Translations under genes and position numbers: made by a program
NCBI RefSeq assembly: GCF_900101545.1
Contig: NZ_FMZU01000024.1
Location: forward strand, 57,194 to 121,193
From: Variovorax sp. CF079
Lineage (GTDB): Bacteria > Pseudomonadota > Gammaproteobacteria > Burkholderiales > Burkholderiaceae_C
Direction of reading: 5' to 3'
Length of the DNA stretch: 64,000 nucleotides
In this document: piece after piece, positions 20,147 to 29,314 of the stretch
Numbering within the stretch: position 1 is the stretch's first letter
How the letters are laid out: each line of letters starts with the position of its first letter
The notes under the pieces: generated by a model
The model's input: only the letters and a program-made list of their open reading frames with translations
Told to the model about the DNA's origin: nothing
Database searches by the model: none

Positions 20147-21679
20147 TCAAACCTCCGCCCGGATGGGAATCGTGCGCTTCTTCTCGCTGCCGAACAGGCT
20201 GACTTCGCTGGTGCCTTCCGAACATCCGTTGCCGAACGTGAAGCCACAACCGCCGCGCACATTGAAGGTGTTCTCCGCGTACTCGCGATGCGTCGTGGGG
20301 ATCACAAAGCGGTCTTCGTAGTTGGCGATCGCCATCACCTGGTACATCTCCTCGACCTCCGCCTGGCTGAGGCCGACCTGCGCGAGTACCGCATGGTTGA
20401 TGCGCCCGTCAACATGCTTCTCGCGCTGGTAGGCGCGCATGGCCAGCATGCGTTCGAGCGCCTTCACGACGGGCACGGTGTCGCCGGCGGTCAGCAGGTT
20501 GGCCAGGTACTTGACCGGAATGCGAAGCTGGTTGACGTCGGGGATCTCGCCGTTGCTGCCCACATGCCCCGCGTTGGCCGCGGCGCTGATCGGCGAAAGC
20601 GGCGGCACGTACCAGACCATCGGCAAAGTGCGGTATTCGGGATGCAGCGGCAATGCCACCTTCCATTCCACCGCCATCTTGTAGACCGGGCTATTGCGCG
20701 CGGCCTCCATCCACTTGTCGGGGATGCCGTCGAGGCGCGCCTGCGCGATCACCTTCGGGTCGTTCGGGTCGAGGAAGATGCCGAGCTGCGCCTGGTACAG
20801 GTCGCGGTCGTGCTCGACGCTGGCGGCCTCCTGGATCCGGTCCGCGTCATACAGCAGCACGCCCAGGTAGCGGATGCGCCCGACACAGGTCTCGCTGCAC
20901 ACGGTCGGCTGGCCGGCCTCGATGCGTGGGTAGCAGAAGATGCACTTCTCGGCCTTGCCGCTCTTCCAGTTGTAGTAGATCTTCTTGTACGGGCAGCCGC
21001 TCACGCACATGCGCCAGCCGCGGCACTTGTCCTGGTCGATCAGCACGATGCCGTCTTCCTCGCGCTTGTAGATCGAGCCCGACGGGCACGACGCGACGCA
21101 CGCCGGGTTCAGGCAGTGCTCGCACAGCCGCGGCAGGTACATCATGAAGGTGTTCTCGAACTGGCCGAGCATGTCCTTCTGCATCTGCTCGAATCCATCC
21201 AGATTCTTGTCCTTGCTGCGCCCGGAAAACTCGCCACCGAGAATCTCCTCCCAGTTCGGACCCCACACGATCTTGTCCATCTGCTTGCCGGTGATCAGGC
21301 TGCGCGGACGGGCCGTGGGCGTCGCCTTCATCTCCGGCGCCGACTGCAGGTGGCCGTAGTCGAAGGTGAAGGGCTCGTAGTAGTCGTCGATCTCGGGCAG
21401 GTTCGGGTTGGCGAAGATGCGCATCAGCAGCTTCCACTTCGCCCCCTGCCGCGGCTCGATCGCGCCGTTGGCCTTGCGCACCCAGCCACCGTTCCACTTG
21501 TCCTGGTTCTCCCACTCCTTCGGGTAGCCGATCCCGGGCTTGGTCTCGACATTGTTGAACCAGGCGTACTCCATGCCGGGGCGGCTGGTCCAGACGTTCT
21601 TGCAGGTGACGGAACAGGTGTGGCAGCCGATGCACTTGTCCAGGTTGAGCACCATGCCGATCTGTGCGCGGATCTTCAT
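20147..21679 (-). CDS. narH: Respiratory nitrate reductase, beta (Fe-S) subunit
   Basis: 510 residues. Four Cys groups are complete: CIGCHTCSVTC, CEHCLNPACVASCP, CRGWRMCVSGCP and CIFC with a later CSETC. The Trp in CRGWRMC marks the [3Fe-4S] centre, as in classical NarH. It transfers electrons from NarI hemes to NarG. The start overlaps the narG stop (ATGA) and narJ begins 2 bp after its stop. Confidence 0.96.
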   Translation of the reverse strand: MKIRAQIGMVLNLDKCIGCHTCSVTCKNVWTSRPGMEYAWFNNVETKPGIGYPKEWENQDKWNGGWVRKANGAIEPRQGAKWKLLMRIFANPNLPEIDDYYEPFTFDYGHLQSAPEMKATPTARPRSLITGKQMDKIVWGPNWEEILGGEFSGRSKDKNLDGFEQMQKDMLGQFENTFMMYLPRLCEHCLNPACVASCPSGSIYKREEDGIVLIDQDKCRGWRMCVSGCPYKKIYYNWKSGKAEKCIFCYPRIEAGQPTVCSETCVGRIRYLGVLLYDADRIQEAASVEHDRDLYQAQLGIFLDPNDPKVIAQARLDGIPDKWMEAARNSPVYKMAVEWKVALPLHPEYRTLPMVWYVPPLSPISAAANAGHVGSNGEIPDVNQLRIPVKYLANLLTAGDTVPVVKALERMLAMRAYQREKHVDGRINHAVLAQVGLSQAEVEEMYQVMAIANYEDRFVIPTTHREYAENTFNVRGGCGFTFGNGCSEGTSEVSLFGSEKKRTIPIRAEV

Positions 21680-24600
21680 GCGACTTCTCCTTGGGCCTGC
21701 ACGGGGCGGATCAGTTCATCGGCGACCGGCGTATCCAGCCAGTCGATCCGGTTCATCTTGCGCACCACGACGAACTCGTCGCGGTTGGTGCCGATGGTTC
21801 CGTAGTAGTTGAAGCCGTAGCTGAACTGCGCGTAGCCGCCGATCATGTGGGTGGGCTTGAGCACGATCCGAGTCACCGAGTTGTGGATCCCGCCGCGCGC
21901 GCCGGTGATCTCGGAGCCCGGCGTGTTCACGATCTTTTCCTGTGCGTGGTACATCATCACCATGCCCGGCTTGACGCGCTGGCTCACCACCGCGCGCGCC
22001 GCAATGGCGCCGTTGAGGTTGAACAGCTCTATCCAGTCGTTGTCGACGATGCCGGCGCGCTTCGCGTCGTCCTCGCTGATCCAGACACAGGGCCCGCCAC
22101 GGCTGAGGGTGAGCATCAGCAGGTTGTCGGTGTAGGTCGAGTGGATGCCCCACTTCTGGTGCGGCGTGATGAAGTTCAGCGCGATCTCGGGGTTGCCGTT
22201 CGGCTTGACGCCCTGGATCCCTGCGGTGGTCTTCAGGTCCACCGGCGGGCGGTAGCTGGCAAAGCCCTCGCCGAACGCGATCATCCACGGATGGTCCATG
22301 TAGAACTGCTGCCGTCCGGTCAGCGTGCGCCACGGAATCAGCTCGTGCACGTTGGTGTAGCCGGCGTTGTACGAGACGGTCTCGCTCTCGATGCCGCTCC
22401 AGGTCGGCGAACTGATGATCTTGCGCGGCTGCGCCTGGATGTCGCGAAAGCGGATCTTCTCGTCCTCCCGGTGGATCGCCAGGTGCGTGTGATCGCGCCC
22501 GGTCTGCTTGCCCAGCGCCTGCCAGGCCTTCACCGCCACGTGGCCGTTGGTCTCGGGCGCCAGCATCAGCACCACCTCTGCGGCGTCGATGTCGCTCTCG
22601 ATCTTCGGCATCCCGCAGGTCACGCCGGGATCGGTGACGAAGCCGGCGAGTTCGCCGAGCTGCCGCACTTCGGTTTGCGTGTTCCAGCCGATGCCCTTGC
22701 CGCCGTTGCCGGCCTTTCCCATCAGCGGTCCCAGCGCCGTGAAGCGCTTGTAGACATTGGGGTAGTCGCGCTCGACCACCTGCAGGTTGGGCGCGGTCTT
22801 GCCCGGCACCAGCTCGCACTCCCCGCGCTTCCAGTCGCGCACCTCGAAGGGCTGGGCCAGCTCCGAGGGGCTGTCATGCATCAGGGGCGTCAGCACCAGC
22901 TCACGCTCGACCCCGAGATGGCCGACGCAGACCTCGCTGAACTTCCTGGCAAAGGCCTTGTAGATGTCCCAGTCGCTGCGCGACTGCCAGGCCGGGTCCA
23001 CCGCCGTCGAGAGCGGATGGATGAAAGGGTGCATGTCGCTGGTGTTGAGGTCGTTCTTCTCGTACCAGGTGGCCGTCGGCAGCACGATGTCGCTGTAGAG
23101 GCAGGTGGTGCTCATGCGGAAGTCGAGCGTCACCAGCAGATCGAGCTTGCCTTCGGGCGCCTTGTCGTGCCACACGACTTCTTCGGGCTTCGCCTCCTCT
23201 GCGCCGAGGTCCTTGCCCTGCACGCCGTTGCTGGTGCCGAGCAGGTGCTTGAGGAAGTATTCATGGCCCTTGCCGCTGGAGCCCAGGATGTTGGAGCGCC
23301 ACACGAACATGTTGCGCGGCCAGTTGTCCGGGTGGTCGGGGTCCGTGCAGCTCATCTTCAGCGAGCCATCCTTCAGCGCGCGGACCGCGTAGTCCTTCGG
23401 ATCGATGCCGGCAGCCTGCGCCTCGCGCACCACCTGCAGCGGATTGGTCTGCAGCTGCGGCGCGCTGGGCAGCCAGCCCATGCGCTCGGCGCGCACGTTG
23501 TAGTCGATCATGCTGCCCGCGTACGCCTTCTTGTCGGCCAGAGGCGAGAGCACTTCTTCCATGCCCAGCTTCTCGTAGCGCCACTGGTCGGTGTGCGCGT
23601 AGAAGAAGCTGGTGCTGTTCATCTGGCGCGGCGGGCGGATCCAGTCGAGCGCGAAGGCCAGCGCGGTCCAGCCGGTCTGCGGGCGCAGCTTTTCCTGGCC
23701 CACGTAGTGCGACCAGCCACCACCGCTTTTCCCGATGCAGCCGCACATCATGAGCATGTTGATCACGCCGCGGTAGTTCATGTCGCTGTGATACCAGTGG
23801 TTCATCGCCGCGCCGATGATCACCATCGATTTGCCCTGCGTCCTGTGCGCGTTCTCGGCGAACTGGCGTGCCACCGTGATCAGCTGCGCGCGCGGGGTGC
23901 CGGTGATGCGCTCCTGCCAGGCCGGCGTGTAGGGGGTGTCGTCGTCGAAGCTGCTGGCCGCCAGCTCGCCGCTCAGCCCACGCGCCACGCCGTAGTTCGC
24001 CACCTGCAGGTCGAACACGGTCGCCACCAGCGCGTCTCGCTGCTCGCCTGCCTTGCCGAGCGCGATGCGCCTGACCGGCACGGTGCGCACCAGCACCTCG
24101 GTCTGCTCGTTGCCGGGGAAATGCTCGCTGACAATGCCGCCGAAATAGGGGAAGCCGACCCGGGCGGTCTCGGTGCTCGGCTGCTCGCCCTCCAGCACCG
24201 ACAGCCGAAGCTTCACTTCGTTGCCGTGGCGCGCCTCCTTGGCCTCGAGGTTCCACTGCCCTTCGTCCGCGCGTCCGTCAGGCCCCCAGCGGAAGCCGAT
24301 CGCGCCGTGCGGCAGCACCACCTTGCCCGTCTCGTCGAAGGCGACGGTCTTCCATTCCGGATTGTTGGCCTGGCCGAGCTTGCCGTTGAAGTCCGACGCG
24401 CGCACATAGCGGTCGGGCACCATGAGGACTTCGCCGCCTGGGAGCTGGTGTTCCTTGAGCATCACCAGCATCGGCATGTCGGTGTAGCGGCGCACGTAGT
24501 CGTCGAAGTAGGCGCTGCGCTCGCGCCCGCCATCGGGAAAGTAGAACTCCTTCAGGATCACATGGCCCATCGCCATCGCCACCGCCGCGTCGGTGCCCTG

Positions 24601-25494
24601 CTTCGGGTGCATCCAGATGTCCGCCAGCTTGGCGACCTCGGAATAGTCCGGCGTCACCGCCACCGTCTTCGCGCCCTTGTAGCGCACCTCGGTGAAGAAG
24701 TGCGCGTCCGGCGTGCGCGTCTGCGGCACGTTGGACCCCCAGGCGATGATGAAGCTGGAGTTGTACCAGTCGGCCGATTCGGGCACGTCGGTCTGCTCGC
24801 CCCAGACCTGCGGGCTTGCCGGCGGCAGGTCGCAGTACCAGTCGTAGAAGCTCATGCACACACCGCCGATCAGGCTGAGGTAGCGGCTGCCCGCGGCGTA
24901 GCTGATCATCGACATCGCCGGGATCGGCGAGAAGCCGATGATCCGGTCGGGGCCGTGCTTCTTGATCGTGTAGACGTTGGCCGCGGCGACGATCTCATTG
25001 ACCTCGTCCCACGACGAGCGCACGAAGCCGCCGAGGCCTCGCACCTGCTGGTAGTCGCGCCGCTTGGCATCGTCCTCGACGATCGACGCCCATGCGGCAA
25101 CCGGGTCGTGCGCAATGCGCGCTTCACGCCAGCTCTTCAGGAGCCTGCCGCGCACCATCGGGTACTTGACGCGGTTCGCGCTGTACAGGTACCAGCTGTA
25201 GCTCGCGCCACGCGCGCAGCCGCGCGGCTCGTGGTTGGGCATGTCCCAGCGCGTGCGCGGGTAGTCGGTCTGCTGGGTTTCCCAGGTGACGATGCCGCCC
25301 TTGACGTAGATCTTCCACGAGCACGAGCCGGTGCAGTTCACGCCGTGGGTCGAGCGCACGATCTTGTCGTGCGCCCAGCGATTGCGGTAGGCATCTTCCC
25401 ACGTACGGTCTTCGCCGGTGGTGACGCCGTGGTCGCCGGAGAAGGACTCCCTGGGCTGGCTGAAATAGCTGAGGCGGTCTAGGAAATGGCTCAT
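21676..25494 (-). CDS. narG: Respiratory nitrate reductase, alpha (catalytic Mo) subunit
   Basis: 1272 residues, full length for NarG. Residues about 50-58 (THGVNCTGSC) give the His/Cys ligands of the FS0 cluster. GGGWSHYVGQEKLRP and FLVTLDFRMSTTCLYSDIVLP-like stretches (central third) belong to the Mo-bisMGD-binding body. There is no twin-arginine signal, so this is the cytoplasm-facing NarG that reduces nitrate to nitrite. The antisense strand carries an equally long open frame, which is a codon-bias shadow. Confidence 0.97.
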   Translation of the reverse strand: MSHFLDRLSYFSQPRESFSGDHGVTTGEDRTWEDAYRNRWAHDKIVRSTHGVNCTGSCSWKIYVKGGIVTWETQQTDYPRTRWDMPNHEPRGCARGASYSWYLYSANRVKYPMVRGRLLKSWREARIAHDPVAAWASIVEDDAKRRDYQQVRGLGGFVRSSWDEVNEIVAAANVYTIKKHGPDRIIGFSPIPAMSMISYAAGSRYLSLIGGVCMSFYDWYCDLPPASPQVWGEQTDVPESADWYNSSFIIAWGSNVPQTRTPDAHFFTEVRYKGAKTVAVTPDYSEVAKLADIWMHPKQGTDAAVAMAMGHVILKEFYFPDGGRERSAYFDDYVRRYTDMPMLVMLKEHQLPGGEVLMVPDRYVRASDFNGKLGQANNPEWKTVAFDETGKVVLPHGAIGFRWGPDGRADEGQWNLEAKEARHGNEVKLRLSVLEGEQPSTETARVGFPYFGGIVSEHFPGNEQTEVLVRTVPVRRIALGKAGEQRDALVATVFDLQVANYGVARGLSGELAASSFDDDTPYTPAWQERITGTPRAQLITVARQFAENAHRTQGKSMVIIGAAMNHWYHSDMNYRGVINMLMMCGCIGKSGGGWSHYVGQEKLRPQTGWTALAFALDWIRPPRQMNSTSFFYAHTDQWRYEKLGMEEVLSPLADKKAYAGSMIDYNVRAERMGWLPSAPQLQTNPLQVVREAQAAGIDPKDYAVRALKDGSLKMSCTDPDHPDNWPRNMFVWRSNILGSSGKGHEYFLKHLLGTSNGVQGKDLGAEEAKPEEVVWHDKAPEGKLDLLVTLDFRMSTTCLYSDIVLPTATWYEKNDLNTSDMHPFIHPLSTAVDPAWQSRSDWDIYKAFARKFSEVCVGHLGVERELVLTPLMHDSPSELAQPFEVRDWKRGECELVPGKTAPNLQVVERDYPNVYKRFTALGPLMGKAGNGGKGIGWNTQTEVRQLGELAGFVTDPGVTCGMPKIESDIDAAEVVLMLAPETNGHVAVKAWQALGKQTGRDHTHLAIHREDEKIRFRDIQAQPRKIISSPTWSGIESETVSYNAGYTNVHELIPWRTLTGRQQFYMDHPWMIAFGEGFASYRPPVDLKTTAGIQGVKPNGNPEIALNFITPHQKWGIHSTYTDNLLMLTLSRGGPCVWISEDDAKRAGIVDNDWIELFNLNGAIAARAVVSQRVKPGMVMMYHAQEKIVNTPGSEITGARGGIHNSVTRIVLKPTHMIGGYAQFSYGFNYYGTIGTNRDEFVVVRKMNRIDWLDTPVADELIRPVQAQGEVA

Positions 25495-25521
25495 TGGAGG
25501 GTCTCCGGAAAATTCGTGGGC

Positions 25522-27174
25522 TCAGGGGTTTCTCACGTACGCGTTGGCGCGCAGGTAGAACCACCAGTTGAGAATGAGGCACAGGGCGTAGAACGCCGCG
25601 AAGCCGTACATGGCAAGCTCGGGCGTGGCGGCCTTGATCTGGGCGCCGATCACTACCGGTGCGATGAAGGCCCCGTAGGCCGCCACGGCCGAGGTCCAGC
25701 CGAGCACGGGACCGGCTTGCTGTCGGTCGAAGATCACACCGATGGTGCGGAAGGTCGAGCCGTTGCCGATGCCGCTGGCGGTGAACAGCACCACGAACAG
25801 CACCATGAAGATCAGGAAGTACTGCTCGGGCGCGGCCGAGCGGTAGGCCAGCAGCATCACGTAGCCCACCGCCGTCGAGGCGAGCACCATCAAAGCCGAG
25901 ATGATCTGGGTGACGATCGAGCCGCCGATCTTGTCCGAGATCCAACCGCCCAGCGGCCGCATTGCCGCGCCGACGAAGGGCCCGATCCAGGCATAGGTGA
26001 GGGCCGAAGGCGCATTCGGGTTCTTCAGCACGTGCTGCATCACGCCGGCCGCATCGGGCACATGACTGACACCGAAGATCACCGTGATGGCCAGCGGCAG
26101 CGCCATCGAGAACCCGATGAACGAGCCGAAGGTCACGATGTACAGCAGCGTCAACGCCCAGGTGTGCCGGTTGCGGAAGATATCGAACTGCTTGGCAATG
26201 TTCTCCTTCATCGGGCCGAAGGCGGTGAGCTTGAGCACCAGCAGCGTGCTGACGATGATCAGCGGCATCGCGACCCACATGTTCAGCACCCCGAGGCCGG
26301 TGGGCGGAGGCAGGTACAGGTACAGGCCGAGGCCGGCCGGAACGAACGACAGCGTGTAGAGCCAGATGATCTTCAGGAAGGCGACGATCGCGCCGCCCGT
26401 GTTCGGCGAGACGGTCTTCAGGTTGTTCATGCCGAACCAGCACAAGGCCGCCAGCGGCACCAGCGACAGCAGCCAGGCGAAGCCCGCGTTCTGGATCCAG
26501 GTGGGTGTGCCGGCCGCGATCTTGCCGAAGATCCAGCCGCTGTCCTTGACGAGCGTCATCGGCTCGCCACCCAGCGCGCCGAACAGTCCGAGCGTCATGA
26601 CCAGCGGAATGACGATCTGCATGCTCGTCACGCCGAAGTTGCCCAGGCCGGCGTTCAGCCCCAATGCCGTGCCCTGCAGCCGCTTGGGAAAGAAGGTGCT
26701 GATGTTGGACATCGAGCTCGCGAAGTTGCCGCCGCCCACGCCCGACCACAGCGCCATCAGCTGGAAGGCCCACAGAGGCCAGTCCTTGTGCTGCAGCACG
26801 ATGCCGGTGCCGATGGCCGGCGCCAGCAGCATGGCGGTGGTCAGGAAGATGGTGTTGCGGCCACCCGCGAGGCGAATCAGGAACGAGGCCGGAATGCGCA
26901 TCGTCGCGCCGGCCAGCCCCGAGATCGCGGTGAGCGAGAACAGCTCGGCCTGGCTGAACGGAAAGCCCAGGTTCAGCATCTGGACCGTGATGATTCCCCA
27001 CATGCCCCAGATCGCGAAGCCGCACAACAGGCTGGGCACGGAGATCCACAGGTTGCGGTAGGCGATGCGCCGGCCGGTGGACGCCCAGAAGGCCTCGTCC
27101 TCGGGGCGCCAGTCGGCGATGTCGGCGCCGCTCGTGGGCCGCACCGGAGCCTTGGTGTCGATGGTGGTGTTCAT
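25522..27174 (-). CDS. narK: NarK-type nitrate/nitrite transporter, second copy (NarK2-like)
   Basis: 550 residues, MFS fold with about 12 membrane segments and a 40-residue hydrophilic N terminus. GVGGGNFASSMSNISTFFPKR and GLNAGLGNFGV are the NarK nitrate-signature regions. Proteins of this longer type usually act as nitrate/nitrite antiporters. It overlaps the first narK gene by ATGA and ends 27 bp before narG, so all belong to one operon. Confidence 0.93.
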   Translation of the reverse strand: MNTTIDTKAPVRPTSGADIADWRPEDEAFWASTGRRIAYRNLWISVPSLLCGFAIWGMWGIITVQMLNLGFPFSQAELFSLTAISGLAGATMRIPASFLIRLAGGRNTIFLTTAMLLAPAIGTGIVLQHKDWPLWAFQLMALWSGVGGGNFASSMSNISTFFPKRLQGTALGLNAGLGNFGVTSMQIVIPLVMTLGLFGALGGEPMTLVKDSGWIFGKIAAGTPTWIQNAGFAWLLSLVPLAALCWFGMNNLKTVSPNTGGAIVAFLKIIWLYTLSFVPAGLGLYLYLPPPTGLGVLNMWVAMPLIIVSTLLVLKLTAFGPMKENIAKQFDIFRNRHTWALTLLYIVTFGSFIGFSMALPLAITVIFGVSHVPDAAGVMQHVLKNPNAPSALTYAWIGPFVGAAMRPLGGWISDKIGGSIVTQIISALMVLASTAVGYVMLLAYRSAAPEQYFLIFMVLFVVLFTASGIGNGSTFRTIGVIFDRQQAGPVLGWTSAVAAYGAFIAPVVIGAQIKAATPELAMYGFAAFYALCLILNWWFYLRANAYVRNP

Positions 27175-28460
27175 GCGGGTTCCTGCAAGGAAGGGGAAGC
27201 GCTGCGGCCGTCGAGGCTGAAGGCGTGCGCGTGCCGGCCCATGACCTCGGTGCCGCGCACCTCGGTCCAGTACATCCAGATCAGCGACACCCAGACCACG
27301 CCGTACATCAGCATGAAGGCGCTGGAGCGGATGCCGGTGAAGTCCACCAGCGCGCCGAACATGATCGGCAGCACGAAGCCGCCCAGCCCGCCGGCCAGGC
27401 CGACGATGCCGCTGATGGTTCCGATGTTCTCGGGGTAGTCGTCGGCGATGTACTTGAACACCGAGGCCTTGCCGAAGGCGAAGGCGATGCCGAGCAGGAA
27501 CATCAGGGCGGTGAAGGCGTAGACGTTCAGGCCCAGATGAAAGGTCTTCGGGCCGGTGATGGTGACGATGGTGAAGTCGGTCTGCGGGTAGCTCAGCAGG
27601 AACAGGCAGATCCAGCTGACCCACATGACCCACCAGGTGACCGAATGCGCGCCGTACTTGTCGCTCAGCCAGCCGCCCACCGCGCGCAGCACGCCGCCCG
27701 GCAGCGAGAAGCACGCGGCCAGCAGCGCCGCGGCGCGGATGTCGAGGCCGAACTCGCCAATGTAGTACTGCACCATCCACAGGCTCAGCGCCACGTAGCC
27801 GCCGAACACGATGCTGTAGTACTGGCAGTACTTGATGACCTTCGGGTCCTGCAGCGCGCGCAGCTGGTCCGAAAAGCGGGTGTGGCTCGGCACGCGGTGC
27901 GCCGGGTCGCTCGCGCTGAAGATCCAGAACAGCAGCAAGGTACCGAGCATGACCGCGGCATAGACCTGCGGCACCATGGCCCAGCCGAAGGCGACGACCA
28001 GCGCCGGCGCGATGAACTTGTTGACCGCCGCGCCCGAGTTGCCGGCGCCGTAGACGCCCATCGCGAAGCCCTGGCGGTTGTTCGGGAACCAACGCGCCAC
28101 ATACGGCGTGCCCACCGAGAACGAGCCGCCGGCCAGGCCGACGAACAGGCCGATGACCAGGAAGTGCCAGTACGCCGTGGCGTAGCTCATCAGCCAGATG
28201 GCGGGCACGGTGAGCGCCATCAGCAGCGCCATCACGATGCGCCCGCCGTACTTGTCGGTCCAGATGCCCAGGGGCACGCGGATCAGGGAACCGGTGAGCA
28301 CCGGCGTGGCGGTCAGCAGGCCGAACTCGGTGGCGTTGAGACCCAGCGTCTTCTTGATCGGGATGCCGATCACGCCGAACATCATCCACACCATGAAGCA
28401 CACCGTGAATGCCAGCGTGCTGACCATCAGCACCGCCAGTGCCTGGCTCTTCTTGCTCAT
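27171..28460 (-). CDS. narK: NarK-type nitrate transporter, first copy (NarK1-like)
   Basis: 429 residues, 12 membrane segments, no long extension. The NarK signature GLAGGSFSVGTPYVARWFP is followed by YGAGNSGAAV. Type 1 NarK proteins are thought to be proton-nitrate symporters that start uptake before nitrite accumulates. The start MSKKSQA fits the first membrane helix; the upstream in-frame stretch does not look coding. It is the first gene of the narKKGHJI operon, 164 bp downstream of narL. Confidence 0.93.
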   Translation of the reverse strand: MSKKSQALAVLMVSTLAFTVCFMVWMMFGVIGIPIKKTLGLNATEFGLLTATPVLTGSLIRVPLGIWTDKYGGRIVMALLMALTVPAIWLMSYATAYWHFLVIGLFVGLAGGSFSVGTPYVARWFPNNRQGFAMGVYGAGNSGAAVNKFIAPALVVAFGWAMVPQVYAAVMLGTLLLFWIFSASDPAHRVPSHTRFSDQLRALQDPKVIKYCQYYSIVFGGYVALSLWMVQYYIGEFGLDIRAAALLAACFSLPGGVLRAVGGWLSDKYGAHSVTWWVMWVSWICLFLLSYPQTDFTIVTITGPKTFHLGLNVYAFTALMFLLGIAFAFGKASVFKYIADDYPENIGTISGIVGLAGGLGGFVLPIMFGALVDFTGIRSSAFMLMYGVVWVSLIWMYWTEVRGTEVMGRHAHAFSLDGRSASPSLQEPA

Positions 28461-28584
28461 GACGAAGTCCGCTCGTTGCTCATGAACCGACTTTAGGAAA
28501 TGCGGGCAGCTTGCGGCATCCTTCGGTGGGAGGGCCGCGGGGCGGCACAAGAACGATGCGGCCGCTCGCCGGCATCCTCATGAA

Positions 28585-28628
28585 GAACTAGCGCTGTGGG
28601 AAAACGGCGCGCGCTTGCGCTGGATCAA
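28585..28628 (-). promoter_or_regulatory. FNR-type box ahead of the narK-narGHJI operon
   Basis: On the minus strand TTGAT-CCAG-CGCAA (28628-28615); the first half-site is perfect, the second three of five. It overlaps the narL stop codon. A TAGTTC hexamer at 28590-28585 could be the -10, though 2-3 bp further than in the other promoters. NarL sites are expected in this region but I could not pick clear heptamers. Confidence 0.5.
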
Positions 28629-29308
28629 GCCAGGCCGTGCTCGACTGCGATAACGGCAGCCTGCACGCGCGAGCTCACGTCGAGCTTGCGCAGGATGTGC
28701 TGCACATGGATCTTCACCGTGGTTTCGGCGATGCCCAGCGAGCGCGCGATCTCCTTGTTGCCCTGGCCGTTCGCGATACCGCGCAGGATGTCCTGCTCGC
28801 GCGGCGACAGCGCGTGCAGCGGCGACGCCGGCGCCGCGGGCTCCACAACCTGGGCAGGCTGCGGCGCGGCGGCATCACAGTAGGCCGCCACCAGCTTGCC
28901 GGTCATCTCCTCGGCCACGATGCTCTCGCCGCGCATCGCGCGACGGATCGCCGCGGCCAGCGCATCGCCCTCGATGGTCTTGAGCAGGTAGCCGCTCGCG
29001 CCGGCACGCAGCGCGCCCGCGAGGTCGCGTTCGTCTTCGCTCACCGTCAGCATCAGCACCCGTGCTGCGGGCACGGCCTCGCGCAGTGCCGGCAGGGCAT
29101 CGACGCCCGTGACGCCCGGCAGGTGGTTGTCCAGCAGGATCACGTCGGGCTTCAACTCCTGGGCGCGGCGCTGCGCCTCGCCCGCATCGCCGGCGTCGCC
29201 GACGACCTCGAACTGCGGATCGCGATGCAGCAGTGCCGTCAGGCCACGCCGGAACAAGGTATGGTCGTCGACAACCAGGATGCGGATCTTCGGGGGCAGC
29301 TCGGTCAT
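28625..29308 (-). CDS. narL: Nitrate/nitrite response regulator, NarL type
   Basis: 227 residues. Receiver domain with D14-D15, acceptor D60 in ILLDNHLPG and K109-region LLKTIEGD; then a Ala/Pro linker and a LuxR-type helix-turn-helix with LSPREQDILRGIANGQGNKE and TVKIHVQHILRKLDV. It should receive phosphate from NarX and activate the narK-narGHJI operon. Six bp separate it from narX, so the two are co-transcribed. Confidence 0.94.
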   Translation of the reverse strand: MTELPPKIRILVVDDHTLFRRGLTALLHRDPQFEVVGDAGDAGEAQRRAQELKPDVILLDNHLPGVTGVDALPALREAVPAARVLMLTVSEDERDLAGALRAGASGYLLKTIEGDALAAAIRRAMRGESIVAEEMTGKLVAAYCDAAAPQPAQVVEPAAPASPLHALSPREQDILRGIANGQGNKEIARSLGIAETTVKIHVQHILRKLDVSSRVQAAVIAVEHGLA

Positions 29309-29314
29309 GGGGAT

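Noticed and set aside
21664..25482. 1272-codon plus-strand open frame antisense to narG
   Set aside because: It mirrors narG exactly, is His/Arg/Val-rich without domains, and results from third-position GC bias.
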